Origin: Desulfuromonas versatilis
GTDB lineage: Bacteria; Desulfobacterota; Desulfuromonadia; Desulfuromonadales; NIT-T3
Length of the DNA stretch: 64,000 nt
Direction of reading: 5' to 3'
Assembly: GCF_019704135.1 (NCBI RefSeq)
Contig: NZ_AP024355.1
Coordinates: forward strand, 3,665,034 to 3,729,033
Shown here: positions 54,626 to 63,934 of the stretch, piece by piece
Layout: every line of letters begins with the position of its first letter
How positions within the stretch are numbered: the first letter of the stretch is position 1
Notes under the pieces: model-generated
Told to the model about the DNA's origin: nothing
The model's database searches: none
What the model saw: the letters and a program-made list of their open reading frames with translations, nothing else
Made by a program: the position numbers and the translations under genes

Positions 54626-55420
54626 ATGAACCTGAAACTCGAGGATAAACTGGCGATCGTCACCGGCTCCACCGACGGGATCGGCAAGGCCATCGCCGCC
54701 CGCCTGGCGGCCGAAGGGGCCCAGGTGGTGATCAACGGACGCAACCGGGAGAAGGCCGAACGGGTCGCCGCCGACCTGGGGCACCCGGGCAGGGTGCATG
54801 CGGTGGCCGCCGACCTCTCCGGCGCCGAAGGGGTACGGGGGCTGTTCGCGGCGGCCCGCAAGATCGCCCCCATCGACATCCTGGTCAACAATTTCGGGAT
54901 TTTCGAGCCCAAACCCTTCGAACTGATCAGCGACGAGGACTGGCTGCGATTTTTCAACCTCAACGTGCTTTCCGCGGTCCGCTGCTCGCGCGAGGCCATG
55001 GGCGGGATGCGCGAGCGGGGCTGGGGGCGCATCCTGTTCATCTCCAGCGAGTCGGGGATCAACATCCCGGTGGAGATGGTCCATTACGGCATGACCAAGA
55101 CCGCCCTGCTCGCGGTCAGCCGCGGCCTGGCGAAGACCCTGGCCGGGACCGGGGTGACGGTGAACGCCCTGTTGCCCGGGCCGACCTGGACCGAAGGGGT
55201 GGCCGAATTCGTCGGGCGCCTGGCCCAGGAGCGGGGCATTGCCGTGGAGCAGATGAAAGAGGATTTTTTCCGCAGTGCCCGGCCCGGTTCGTTGATCAGG
55301 CGCTTTGCCGCCCCCGAGGAAGTGGCCAACCATGCGGCCTACCTCTGCTCGCCGCTGGCTGACGCGACCACCGGCGCCGCTCACCGGGTCGACGGGGGGC
55401 TGGTCGACAGCTGCTGCTGA
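54626..55420 (+). CDS. Short-chain dehydrogenase/reductase
   Basis: 264 residues. TGSTDGIGKAIA is the TGxxxGIG cofactor loop, NNFGIF replaces the NNAG motif, and the catalytic Ser and Tyr/Lys lie in FISSESG and VHYGMTK. Similar to FabG-type 3-oxoacyl reductases but substrate is unknown. GAGGAAG upstream, 39 bases after the ACAD stop. Confidence 0.95.
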   Translation: MNLKLEDKLAIVTGSTDGIGKAIAARLAAEGAQVVINGRNREKAERVAADLGHPGRVHAVAADLSGAEGVRGLFAAARKIAPIDILVNNFGIFEPKPFELISDEDWLRFFNLNVLSAVRCSREAMGGMRERGWGRILFISSESGINIPVEMVHYGMTKTALLAVSRGLAKTLAGTGVTVNALLPGPTWTEGVAEFVGRLAQERGIAVEQMKEDFFRSARPGSLIRRFAAPEEVANHAAYLCSPLADATTGAAHRVDGGLVDSCC

Positions 55421-55570
55421 GCGCAAGGAGGGTGAGTTCCCATCTGGGGTCCTCCCCCCAAGGTTTCAAACTGTTTACCTTGGGGCAAGGAGTCTGCTAT
55501 TGTGCGGAACATGCCGATGGCTGGGCCCGGCAAAAAAGGCCATGATCCCCCGATTCAAGGAGAAACGCCC

Positions 55571-56059
55571 GTGGAAGCAGCAACCAGCAAGTGCAGTTCC
55601 GCCGAGACCTGCCCGCCCGTCGACCTGAGCGGGGACGCCGGGTGGGTCGCCTTCGATGCCCCTTCCCTGGTGGGTGCGTCGCTGCGGTTCGTCTCCGGCG
55701 AACCCGACGGGAACCGTTATCGGGTCCGCTATTACCGCGACCCTGACCAGCAGTTGCGGGCGCGCATCTGGTTCGGCCCCGAGACCGAGGGGCCGCCCGG
55801 CCATGCCCACGGCGGCGCCATGGCCGCGGTCCTCGACGAGGTGCTCGGCCTGGCCGCCTGGGCGGCGGGCTACCCGATCGTGGTGGGCAACCTCAACGTG
55901 AGCTTCCGCAACCTGCTGCCGCTGGAGCAGGTGGTGACCATCGAGAGCGAAGTAATCTCGACCGAGGGCCGCAAGGTGATGGTGCACGGGCGGATCTGTT
56001 CCGGCGAGACGGTATTCGCCGAAGCCGAGTGCCTGTGCATCACCATCCGCGGGAAGTGA
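55571..56059 (+). CDS. Hotdog-fold (PaaI-like) thioesterase
   Basis: 162 residues from the GTG at 55571 (AAGGAG nine bases before); the longer frame to 55502 lacks a better site. Core motif GHAHGGAMAAVLDEVLGLAAW and NLNVSFRNLLPLEQ match PaaI/4HBT-type thioesterases. Hydrolyses acyl-CoA. Position after an ACAD and an SDR suggests acyl-CoA turnover. Confidence 0.88.
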   Translation: MEAATSKCSSAETCPPVDLSGDAGWVAFDAPSLVGASLRFVSGEPDGNRYRVRYYRDPDQQLRARIWFGPETEGPPGHAHGGAMAAVLDEVLGLAAWAAGYPIVVGNLNVSFRNLLPLEQVVTIESEVISTEGRKVMVHGRICSGETVFAEAECLCITIRGK

Positions 56060-56113
56060 CCCGCAGCCGCCCCGCCCCGCCCCCGGGTCGAAGGCGCCCC
56101 CTGAGTTGGAGCG

Positions 56114-56152
56114 AAGAGTGCCCATCCGCGTTGGCGGGTGGGCACTTTTCGT
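56114..56152 (+). terminator. Terminator after the thioesterase gene
   Basis: AGTGCCCATCCGC pairs with GCGGGTGGGCACT (one G-T pair) and TTTT follows. Confidence 0.9.
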
Positions 56153-56182
56153 TTGCCCGCCGCGCCCCAGATCCGGCCCCGG

Positions 56183-56211
56183 TTCGCCCCGTCCGCGGGG
56201 AGCGTTATAAT
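56183..56211 (+). promoter_or_regulatory. Candidate promoter for the R3H ATPase gene
   Basis: TATAAT at 56206-56211 is perfect; the -35 TTCGCC at 56183-56188 is weak (spacer 17). Confidence 0.45.
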
Positions 56212-56255
56212 GAGGTATCGATGCCATCCGGGCCGGGCGCCGGCGAGGGCTATTT

Positions 56256-57791
56256 ATGAAAAACATACGTCCCCAGCTTCCCACCTTCAGCGAAGACATC
56301 CGGCTGCTGGTCGCCACCCTGCCCGAGCCGCTGCAGGCCGCCCTGCTGCGGCTCGATCTCGACAATCTGCTCGAGGTGGTGATGGATCTCGGCCGGCCCC
56401 CCGAGGCGCGTTTCGCCGGGGAGGTGGTGCGGCTCGCCGAGCAGCCGGTCGACCACGAGGACCTGGCCCACGTGACCGACCTGGTGGGGGAATTCGGCAG
56501 CGACAACCGCGCCGGTATCGAGCGCACCCTGCACCGCATCTCGGCGATCCGCAACCGCAAGGGGCAGATCATCGGCCTGACCCTGCGCGTGGGGCGGGCG
56601 GTGCTCGGCGGCATCGAACTGCTGCGCGACCTGATCGAAACCGGGCAGAGCCTGCTGATCCTGGGGCGGCCGGGGGTGGGCAAGACCACCAAGCTGCGGG
56701 AGATGGCCCGGGTGCTCGCCGACGATCTGCACCGTCGCGTGGTCATCGTCGACACCTCCAACGAAATCGCCGGCGACGGCGACATCCCCCACCCCGGCAT
56801 CGGCGGCGCCCGGCGCATGCAGGTCCCCCAGGTAGAGCGCCAGCACGCGGTGATGATCGAGGCGGTGGAGAATCACATGCCCGAGGTAATCATCGTCGAC
56901 GAGATCGGCACCGAGGCCGAGGCGGGCGCGGCCCGCACCATCGCCGAGCGCGGCGTGCAGTTGATCGGCACCGCCCACGGCAACACCCTGGAGAACCTGA
57001 TCAAGAACCCCACCCTCTGCGACCTGGTGGGGGGCGTGCAGGTGGTGACCCTCGGCGACGAGGAGGCCCGCCGGCGGCGCAGCACCAAGACGGTGAGCGA
57101 GCGCCGCGCTCCGCCGACCTTCGACATCGTGGTGGAGATGATCGATCGCGACGAGGTGCTGGTGCACCCCGACACCGCGGCGGCGGTGGACCAGCTGCTG
57201 CGCGGCGTCGCGCCGCGCGGCGAACGCCGGGAGCAGGCCGCCAACGGCCAGATCCACGTGGAGGTGCGCGAAGCCGCCCCCGAGATGCTGCCCGACACCG
57301 AAGAAGAACGGTCCGGCTACCGGGGTCCGGCACGCATCTACCCCTACGCCCTCTCCCGCGAACTGCTCGAAAGGGTGATCCGCAGCCTCGACCTCAACGC
57401 CCGCACCGTGGGCGGACCGGAGCAGGCCGACTTGATCCTGGCGCTGCGCTCGCGCAGCGACGACCTGCGCCTGCGGCGGGTGGTGGAGAAGACCGGCGCC
57501 GCGCTGCACTTCATCAAGCGCAACACGGCCAACGAGATGCGCCGCCTGCTGGAGCGTGCCTTTCACGTTTTGGAAGGGATCGAGGGGGACGAGCTGCACG
57601 AAATGGTGGCCGAAACCGAGGCCGGCATCCGGCGCGCCCTCGCCGAGGGGGTGGAGGTCAAACTGGCGCCGCGCCGGCCGGCCCTGCGCAAGATGCAGCA
57701 CCGGCTCATCGCCGGCCGCGGCCTGCTCGCCGAGAGCAGCGGCAAGGAGCCCAAACGCCACCTGGTCATCCGTCCGGGCGGCGGGGAGTAA
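56256..57791 (+). CDS. R3H domain AAA ATPase (Ycf45/SpoIIIAA-like)
   Basis: 511 residues. N-terminal helical segment, then an ATPase of the secretion/SpoIIIAA-like type with Walker [17 protein letters not shown] (about 130-145) and Walker [14 protein letters not shown], then a conserved C-terminal R3H-type region ([13 protein letters not shown]). It is the plastid Ycf45 relative found in cyanobacteria and many others. It binds single-stranded nucleic acid (family knowledge); the role is unknown. Confidence 0.9.
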   Translation: MKNIRPQLPTFSEDIRLLVATLPEPLQAALLRLDLDNLLEVVMDLGRPPEARFAGEVVRLAEQPVDHEDLAHVTDLVGEFGSDNRAGIERTLHRISAIRNRKGQIIGLTLRVGRAVLGGIELLRDLIETGQSLLILGRPGVGKTTKLREMARVLADDLHRRVVIVDTSNEIAGDGDIPHPGIGGARRMQVPQVERQHAVMIEAVENHMPEVIIVDEIGTEAEAGAARTIAERGVQLIGTAHGNTLENLIKNPTLCDLVGGVQVVTLGDEEARRRRSTKTVSERRAPPTFDIVVEMIDRDEVLVHPDTAAAVDQLLRGVAPRGERREQAANGQIHVEVREAAPEMLPDTEEERSGYRGPARIYPYALSRELLERVIRSLDLNARTVGGPEQADLILALRSRSDDLRLRRVVEKTGAALHFIKRNTANEMRRLLERAFHVLEGIEGDELHEMVAETEAGIRRALAEGVEVKLAPRRPALRKMQHRLIAGRGLLAESSGKEPKRHLVIRPGGGE

Positions 57792-58103
57792 ACCCCGGCC
57801 CTTTGCCCGAGAGTTTGGGTGGTGCCGAACAAAGCATCATGCATGCCCCTGCTTTTCCGTTTATCGGGAAAATCCAAACGCAACGCTGCAACATTCATGG
57901 CTTTTTCACCGTGCCTGGGAAGAGCATCGTTCAGGAGGGGTGTCAGTTCATAGCCTAATCCCTGGAAGGTTAGGGATACGGTTTTTTCTGTATAATGTCC
58001 TTAAATGTTGCAAAGAATCCGAGAACTCCTGCCGCCGGCGACGGGTTCCTGTTTATCGGCCCCTCTGGCAGAGCCCGATCCGGGGCGGGAGAGAGAACAA
58101 TCC
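57792..58103. other. Spacer and leader upstream of the diadenylate cyclase gene
   Basis: TATAAT at 57991-57996 is preceded by a short inverted repeat ATCCCT/AGGGAT (57958-57963 and 57972-57977) near the -35 region. If transcription starts just after 58000, the leader is about 100 bases. No ydaO-type c-di-AMP riboswitch sequence is recognisable by eye. Confidence 0.5.
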
Positions 58104-59012
58104 ATGGACGTCACCAAGAAGATTCTCCGCAATGCACTGGGCATGGCCCGCGCCCTGAAAGCTCGGGCGATCCTGGTATATGCCGACGTGTTTGCCGGCG
58201 TGGCCGAGTTGGCGGCCTTTTTGGAAGAGAGTGCCGGTCAGATGGTGGTGGTTGTCACTCGGGAGCGCGAGACCTACCAGCGGCTCAAGGAAACCTCGGC
58301 CCAGGTCATCCTGGTTCCGGCGGTGCGCCTGACCCGACTGGGGCAGATCAAAATCGCGGTGCTGCTGGGGTTATCCCGCTCCATCTTCGAGCAGGGTGAT
58401 CGCCTGATCTGCCTGACCGGGATATCTGCGGACCAGGCCGTGGACACCATGGTCTTTCTCGAAGTCGGCGAGGAATACGAAATATTTTCCATGGGCGAAC
58501 ACGATGGCGAGGGGGCCCAGGTCAATCCCCTGGTCTTCGAACGGGTCCTGGATATCGCTGTGGCCCTCGGCTCCCAGGGGCGCGAGGGAAAGCCGGTGGG
58601 GACGATCTTCGTTCTTGGCGACACGGAAAATGTCCTGACCCACAGCACCCCTCTGGTCCTCAACCCCTTTCATGGTCACTCCGAAGAAAAGCGCAACGTC
58701 CTCGATCCGGCGCTGACCGAGACGGTCAAGGAATTTTCCGCCATTGACGGCGCCTTCGTTATCCGCGGCGACGGGTTGATCGAGGCGGCGGGAGTTTACC
58801 TGAAGCCGTCCGAGTTTGGGGAACAACTGCCATGGGGGCTGGGCACCCGGCACAAATCGGCCGCTGGCATCACCGCCACCACCTCGGCGGTCGCGGTCGC
58901 CGTCAGTGCATCCACTGGGACGGTAACGGTCTTTCGCAACGGGAAGATCCTGATCGAGGTGGAACGTCTCAAGCCCATCGGCTCGATCAGTACCGGCAAG
59001 GGAGAAGCTTAG
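58104..59012 (+). CDS. dacZ: Diadenylate cyclase, DacZ-like (PK C-terminal-like domain plus DAC)
   Basis: 302 residues from the ATG at 58104; an ATG at 58005 is also in frame but abuts the apparent TATAAT. Residues 1-140 resemble a pyruvate-kinase C-terminal (alpha/beta) domain. Residues about 195-295 are a DAC domain: the DGA motif (215-217 in SAIDGAFVIRGDGLIEAAG) and GTRHKSAAG (247-255, the RHxxA-type motif), then VSASTGTVTVFRNGK. This two-domain layout is the one known for archaeal DacZ, not the DisA or CdaA layout. It should convert two ATP to c-di-AMP. Its stop is 2 bases from the RCK_C permease gene. Confidence 0.85.
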   Translation: MDVTKKILRNALGMARALKARAILVYADVFAGVAELAAFLEESAGQMVVVVTRERETYQRLKETSAQVILVPAVRLTRLGQIKIAVLLGLSRSIFEQGDRLICLTGISADQAVDTMVFLEVGEEYEIFSMGEHDGEGAQVNPLVFERVLDIAVALGSQGREGKPVGTIFVLGDTENVLTHSTPLVLNPFHGHSEEKRNVLDPALTETVKEFSAIDGAFVIRGDGLIEAAGVYLKPSEFGEQLPWGLGTRHKSAAGITATTSAVAVAVSASTGTVTVFRNGKILIEVERLKPIGSISTGKGEA

Positions 59013-59014
59013 CC

Positions 59015-60784
59015 ATGGAAATCGTACTGGTTCTGACCATCCTGGCGGTCGCTGTCATACTGTTCGCCACCGAATGGATCCGCATGGACCTGGTCAGCCT
59101 GCTGGTGCTGCTGGCGGTCGGCTTGACCGGCCTGGTCTCGGTGGAAGAGGCCTTTTCCGGCTTCAGCAACCCGGCGGTGATCACCGTGGCGGCCATGTTC
59201 GTGATCAGCGCCGGCATCGCCAGCACCGGCGCCACCGGCAAACTGGGCGAAAAGCTTCTGCAGGTGGCGGGGGCCAGCGAAACCCGCCTGATCATCGTCA
59301 TCATGCTCACCGTCGCCTGCTTTTCGGCCTTCATCAACAATATCGGCTCCACCGCCGTGCTCATGCCCCTGGTGATCTCCATGGGCCGCAAGGCGCACAT
59401 TCCCCCCTCCAAGCTGCTCATTCCCCTGGCCTTCGGCTCGTTGATGGGCGGGGTCTGCACTCTCATCGGCACCCCGCCGAACATCCTGATGAACGCCCTG
59501 ATGGAGCAGTACAGCGGGGAGAGCTTCTCCATGTTCGACTTCACTCCGGTCGGGGTGGCGATCCTGATCGCCGGCACCCTTTATATGGCCTTCATCGGCC
59601 GGCACCTGCTGCCGACCCGCAAGGCGGGGACCCTGACCGAAGCCTACCAGGTCAAGGAGTACATCACCGAGGTGGAGATCCTGGAGGGCTCCCCTTTGGA
59701 TGGCAAGGCGATCTCCGCCAGCGGGTTGGAGAGCGACTTCAATCTGAAAGTGCGGGCGATTTTACGGGAAAAGGAAAAGATCCCCGCGCCCCGCCGTAAC
59801 CGCAAGCTGCGGGTCGGTGACATCCTGTTCCTGGAGGGCAACCCCGAAGGCATTCTGAGAGTCCGCAAGAAGAAGGGGCTGCAGGTGGTCCCCGAGCGGG
59901 ACAACCCGACCGACATCGAGTCGCAGGAGGAGATTGTGGTGGTGGAGGCGAGCCTCACCCAGCAGAGCGAACTGGTGGGCAAGACCCTACGCCAGGTGCG
60001 CTTCGCCGACAGCCACGGGCTGACCGTGCTGGCCCTCTGGCGCGCGGGGGCGCCGGTGGTCAAAAAGGTCGACCATGTGATGCTGCGCGTCGGGGACGTG
60101 CTGCTGCTGCAGGGCCGCGAGGAAAAAGTCCTGTACCTGGGCAGGCAACGGGGATTTCTGCTGTTGGGCGGGGTGCCCAGCGTCTCCTACTATCCCCGCA
60201 GGGCCCCCATCGCCCTGCTCACCCTGGTCGGGGTGATCGTCCTGGCCGCTTTGGGGATTTTGCCCATCATGCTCTCCGCCACCCTGGGGGCGGCGGTCAT
60301 GGTGCTCACCCGCTGCCTGACCCTTACCGAGGCCTACGAGAGCATCGACTGGTCGATCATCATGCTGATCGCCGGCACCCTGCCCCTCGGCCTGGCCATG
60401 GAGAACAGCGGCGCGGCCCGCTTTCTGGCCGACCAGATCATCACCGGCGTCGGCCCTTACGGCCCCTGGATGGTGCTCGGGGCGGTGTTCCTGATCACCT
60501 TCGCCCTGACCGAGGTCATGAGCCACGCCGCCGCCGCGGTGCTGGTTGCACCCATCGCCTTCAACACCGCCGTGGATCTGGCCGCAAGTCCAAAACCTTT
60601 CTTCATGGCAGTGGCCATTGCCGCCTCCTCCTGTTTCATGACCCCCATCAGTCACCAGTCCAACGCTCTGGTCATGGGCCCGGGCGGCTACCGGTTCTTC
60701 GACTACACCAAGGTCGGCACGGCACTCAATTTCGGCATCTGGATTCTGGCCACCGCCCTGATCCCCCTGGTCTTCCCCTTCTGA
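59015..60784 (+). CDS. SLC13-type permease with two TrkA-C (RCK_C) domains
   Basis: 589 residues. Two membrane halves of the ion transporter/DASS type (first half ends near 200; NNIGSTAVLMP and IGTPPNILMN are the SNT-like substrate loops), separated by two cytoplasmic RCK_C domains (about 210-288 and 305-385; LRVGDILFLEG and LRVGDVLLLQG mark the repeats). RCK_C domains of several potassium and other transporters bind c-di-AMP. The gene starts 2 bases after the cyclase gene, so they are surely co-expressed. Substrate unknown (dicarboxylate, sulfate or cation). Confidence 0.9.
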   Translation: MEIVLVLTILAVAVILFATEWIRMDLVSLLVLLAVGLTGLVSVEEAFSGFSNPAVITVAAMFVISAGIASTGATGKLGEKLLQVAGASETRLIIVIMLTVACFSAFINNIGSTAVLMPLVISMGRKAHIPPSKLLIPLAFGSLMGGVCTLIGTPPNILMNALMEQYSGESFSMFDFTPVGVAILIAGTLYMAFIGRHLLPTRKAGTLTEAYQVKEYITEVEILEGSPLDGKAISASGLESDFNLKVRAILREKEKIPAPRRNRKLRVGDILFLEGNPEGILRVRKKKGLQVVPERDNPTDIESQEEIVVVEASLTQQSELVGKTLRQVRFADSHGLTVLALWRAGAPVVKKVDHVMLRVGDVLLLQGREEKVLYLGRQRGFLLLGGVPSVSYYPRRAPIALLTLVGVIVLAALGILPIMLSATLGAAVMVLTRCLTLTEAYESIDWSIIMLIAGTLPLGLAMENSGAARFLADQIITGVGPYGPWMVLGAVFLITFALTEVMSHAAAAVLVAPIAFNTAVDLAASPKPFFMAVAIAASSCFMTPISHQSNALVMGPGGYRFFDYTKVGTALNFGIWILATALIPLVFPF

Positions 60785-60919
60785 GGGCGCCCGTTATGGA
60801 CACCGAAATCGAAGCCGCAGACCGACGCCGGTTCCCCTCTGTAAGAGCATGGACAGGATGCTACAATTAATCAAGGCTTATAAAGTAACTATGTTTGGCC
60901 CGCCATAAGGAGAACGCTC

Positions 60920-61756
60920 ATGCCCTGGGAACCGGAATTCTGGACGGAAACGCTGCGTCGGATTCTTAGCGAGATCATGGCCTGGCTTCCAACCCTTGGG
61001 GCCGTGCTTCTCTTGCTTATTGTCGGCTGGGGGGTGGCCCGCCTGGTGCAGGCCATCCTCGCTGGGCTCCTGCGCCGACTGCGACTCGACCGACTGGCGG
61101 AACGGGCGGGCGCCACCCGGTTTCTCAGGGACATGGGGATGGAGCCCTCCGCATCGAAGCTGATCGCCCGACTGGTGTTCTGGCTGGTGCTGCTGGTTTT
61201 CATCCTGGCGGCGGCCGAAAGCCTGGGAATGCGGGGAGTGACCGATACCCTGGAGGAGCTGGTCGCCTATCTGCCCAGGGTGCTGGCCGCGGGACTGATT
61301 CTGCTGCTGGGTGGGCTGGTGGCCCGTGTAGTGGGGAAAGCGCTGGGGGCCTCGGCGGGGCAGGCCGGGATCAAGGGGGGGCTGGCCCTGGGGCAGGCAG
61401 TCCGGTACGTCATCCTGATCTTCGTCGTGGTGCTGGCCCTGGGGCAGCTGGGGGTGGAGACCATTCTGCTGGTCACCACCGCGACCGTCCTGATCGCCTC
61501 TGCGGCCCTGGCTCTGGCGGTGGCGTTTGGCTGGGGCAGCCGCGACCTGGCCCGTAACATCATGGCCGGGCTGCACGCCCGGGAGGAGTTCGCCCCCGGC
61601 CAGATGCTGAGCGTTCAGAACTACACCGGCCGACTGGAGAGCATCGGCCCCATCAAGGCGGCGCTCGAAACCGAAGCCGGCCGGGTGTCGCTGCCCAATT
61701 CCGTGCTCATCGAGGAGGTCGTCATCATCCTCGCTGAGGATAAGAAAACGTCATGA
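60920..61756 (+). CDS. MscS-like small-conductance channel protein (conserved TM helix type)
   Basis: 278 residues. Hydrophobic helices at about 23-50, 78-100, 112-138 and 150-180; the last leads into GWGSRDLARNIMAGLHAREEF and VQNYTGRLESIGPIKAALETE, similar to the MscS pore exit and beta domain. This matches TM_helix/CmpX-like proteins. It may release solutes at low osmolarity. Its end overlaps the next start (ATGA). Confidence 0.85.
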   Translation: MPWEPEFWTETLRRILSEIMAWLPTLGAVLLLLIVGWGVARLVQAILAGLLRRLRLDRLAERAGATRFLRDMGMEPSASKLIARLVFWLVLLVFILAAAESLGMRGVTDTLEELVAYLPRVLAAGLILLLGGLVARVVGKALGASAGQAGIKGGLALGQAVRYVILIFVVVLALGQLGVETILLVTTATVLIASAALALAVAFGWGSRDLARNIMAGLHAREEFAPGQMLSVQNYTGRLESIGPIKAALETEAGRVSLPNSVLIEEVVIILAEDKKTS

Positions 61757-63465
61757 CCGAGAATCATGTCGCTGCCGCCGATTATGTTGGGGGGCGCCTG
61801 TCCCCCGAGGAACTCCGGAGGGCCGACGCCCATTTGACCGAGTGCGCCCGATGCCGAAGGGCGGTGGCTGCCTTGCGCGGAAGACGGGCCGACGGCATGG
61901 GTTCCAGTTTGCGCCGCTTTGCCGGTCGCCTGCTGGTGGGCGAGCTGACCTTTCTGGAGCCGCTGTTGCGCCGCCTGCCGTTTCGGGCCGGGCCAAAGGA
62001 AGAGGGCGAAAACGCGGAGCTCGAGCCGATCCGGGTACTGAAACCCCGGGCCAAAACCGGGCTGCGGGGGGGCGCCGCCCTGCTCGGACGTTTCGGCCTG
62101 GTACTGGCGATCACCCTAGGCGTCCTGCTGCTCCCCACCCCGCCGGGCCTTTCGGCCGAGGGGCACCGCGCGCTGGCGGCCTTCGCCTTTACCGCAGCCA
62201 TCCTCGCCCTGGAACCGGTTTCCCTGCCCATCGCCGCGCTGATGGTCCCCCTGGCCCAGGTGGCCCTGGGGGTGGCCACCACCCCCCAAGCCCTCGAAAC
62301 CTTTTCGAGGCCGGTGGTTTTTCTCATCCTCGGCAGTCTGTTTATGGCCGAGGCGCTGCGCAAGCACGGCCTGACCCGCCGGCTCGCCCTGACGGTCATC
62401 GTCGCCTCGGGCGGGGGGGTGAAAATGGTGCTGCTGGGGCTGATGGGGCTGGCTGCGGTGTTTTCCATGTGGGTCGAGAACACCGCCACCGCCGCCATGC
62501 TCATCCCCGTGGCCATGACCATCTCCAGCCAAGTCGAAGACCCGGAGGAGGCCCGCGCCCTGCTGGTGCTGCTGGTGCTCGGGCTGGCCTACAGCGCCAG
62601 CCTCGGCGGCATGGCGACGATCATGGGCGCCGCCCCCAATGCGGTGGCCTCCAGCTTTCTGGCGCAGATCGGCCCCTGGACCTTTTTCGACTGGATGAAG
62701 TACGGCCTGCCGGCCTTCCTGCTGATCTTCCCGCTGACCTGGTGGGTCCTGGTCAAGCTGGCCCCGGTACCGGTCAAGCGGCTCGACGTGCAGCCGGCCC
62801 GCCAGCAGGTCAAGGAGATGGGGCCGATGAGCCGCACCGAGCGGGAGATCCTGCTGCTGCTGGCCGCCGCCGCCATCCTGTGGATCGGTGGGCCTACCTT
62901 CGAAGCGGCCCTGGGCCTGCCCTCGACCCTGCTCTCCTCGGCCATGGTCGCGGTCATTGCGGTCTCCTATCTGGCGGTGCGCGAGATCATCAACTGGGAG
63001 GATCTCAAGGGGGTGAGCTGGGGGATCTTCCTCATCATCGGCGCCGGCCTCTCCCTTGGCGAAACCCTGACCCGCAGCGGCGTCACCGACTGGTTCGCCG
63101 CCCTGCTCAGCCCGGTGATCTCCGAGGCTCCCCTGCTGGTGAGCCTGGTGCTGCTGGTGTTCGTCTCGGCGCTTTTGACCAACCTGCTCAACAACACCAC
63201 CATCACCGCCGTGTTTGTACCCATCCTGATCAGCCTGGCGCGGGACAACCCGGCCTTTGATCCGGTGCAGCTGGTGCTGCCGGTCACCCTGGCCACCACC
63301 TTCGGCTATTCGCTCCCCTCGGCCTCGGGGCGCATGGCCCTGATCGCCGCCACCGGCATCCTCACCCGCACCGAGATGATGCGCTACGGTCTGATCATCA
63401 CCCTGATCAGTTCGGTGGCCCTGGCCCTGTTTTTTTACGCCCTGGCACTTCTGGGCTGGATCTAG
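61753..63465 (+). CDS. SLC13/DASS permease with N-terminal zinc-finger-like segment
   Basis: 570 residues. Residues 1-40 look like a zf-HC2 anti-sigma finger: His5, then YVGGRLSPEELRRADAHL and His27, Cys31, Cys34 (HLTECARC). After a linker (to about 100) a DASS-type permease follows with WVENTATAAMLIPVAM and NNTTITAVFVP as the two sodium/substrate loops. A zinc-finger fused to such a transporter is unusual and suggests a regulated permease. It overlaps the MscS-like gene by 4 bases. Confidence 0.85.
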   Translation: MTENHVAAADYVGGRLSPEELRRADAHLTECARCRRAVAALRGRRADGMGSSLRRFAGRLLVGELTFLEPLLRRLPFRAGPKEEGENAELEPIRVLKPRAKTGLRGGAALLGRFGLVLAITLGVLLLPTPPGLSAEGHRALAAFAFTAAILALEPVSLPIAALMVPLAQVALGVATTPQALETFSRPVVFLILGSLFMAEALRKHGLTRRLALTVIVASGGGVKMVLLGLMGLAAVFSMWVENTATAAMLIPVAMTISSQVEDPEEARALLVLLVLGLAYSASLGGMATIMGAAPNAVASSFLAQIGPWTFFDWMKYGLPAFLLIFPLTWWVLVKLAPVPVKRLDVQPARQQVKEMGPMSRTEREILLLLAAAAILWIGGPTFEAALGLPSTLLSSAMVAVIAVSYLAVREIINWEDLKGVSWGIFLIIGAGLSLGETLTRSGVTDWFAALLSPVISEAPLLVSLVLLVFVSALLTNLLNNTTITAVFVPILISLARDNPAFDPVQLVLPVTLATTFGYSLPSASGRMALIAATGILTRTEMMRYGLIITLISSVALALFFYALALLGWI

Positions 63466-63479
63466 CGGGAGAACCCACG

Positions 63480-63824
63480 ATGCGCGTTCTAATTATCGGC
63501 GCCGGCCGCACCGGCGCCAAGGTCATCCAGCAGCTGCAGAAAAACCCTGATATCGTGATCCTGACCGCCGACCCGCGCAAGGAACTCTTTGCGGTGGAGC
63601 AGGGGATTATCGAGAAGGTAGACATCCGCGAGGCCCTGACCCCCCTGACCCTGGCACATGTGCTGGAAAAGACCACGCCGGACCTGGTATTGCTGGCCAT
63701 GCCGACCGAGGATATGGGTCTGGGCAGAGCCCCCGGAATGGACATCCTGGCCGGGGCGTTGCGCGAGGAGTTGGCCGCCCTGGCCAAGGTCCCGGTGATC
63801 GAGGTGGCCAGGGCGGTGCGGTGA
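63480..63824 (+). CDS. Stand-alone TrkA-N-like (RCK_N) Rossmann protein
   Basis: 114 residues. Begins MRVLIIGAGRTGAKVIQQL, the GxGxxG nucleotide loop of TrkA-N, followed by a strand ending in Asp (VILTADPR). No TrkA_C domain is attached. It is 14 bases after the permease and closes the cluster. It may bind NAD(H) or ATP and gate a partner; interaction with the neighbouring transporters is inference. Confidence 0.75.
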   Translation: MRVLIIGAGRTGAKVIQQLQKNPDIVILTADPRKELFAVEQGIIEKVDIREALTPLTLAHVLEKTTPDLVLLAMPTEDMGLGRAPGMDILAGALREELAALAKVPVIEVARAVR

Positions 63825-63934
63825 TGGCAGCCGTTTTCGACACGGGCCTGGATCCTTAGGCTGTTGCGGCCAGCGGGCCTGGTGAGGGTGGATGCCCGGC
63901 GGAATTAAGCTGGGGCAGTAGAAGCATTCTTGAA

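Noticed and set aside
58003-58103. ydaO-type c-di-AMP riboswitch in the cyclase leader
   Set aside because: The leader is about 100 bases with none of the conserved ydaO segments recognisable.
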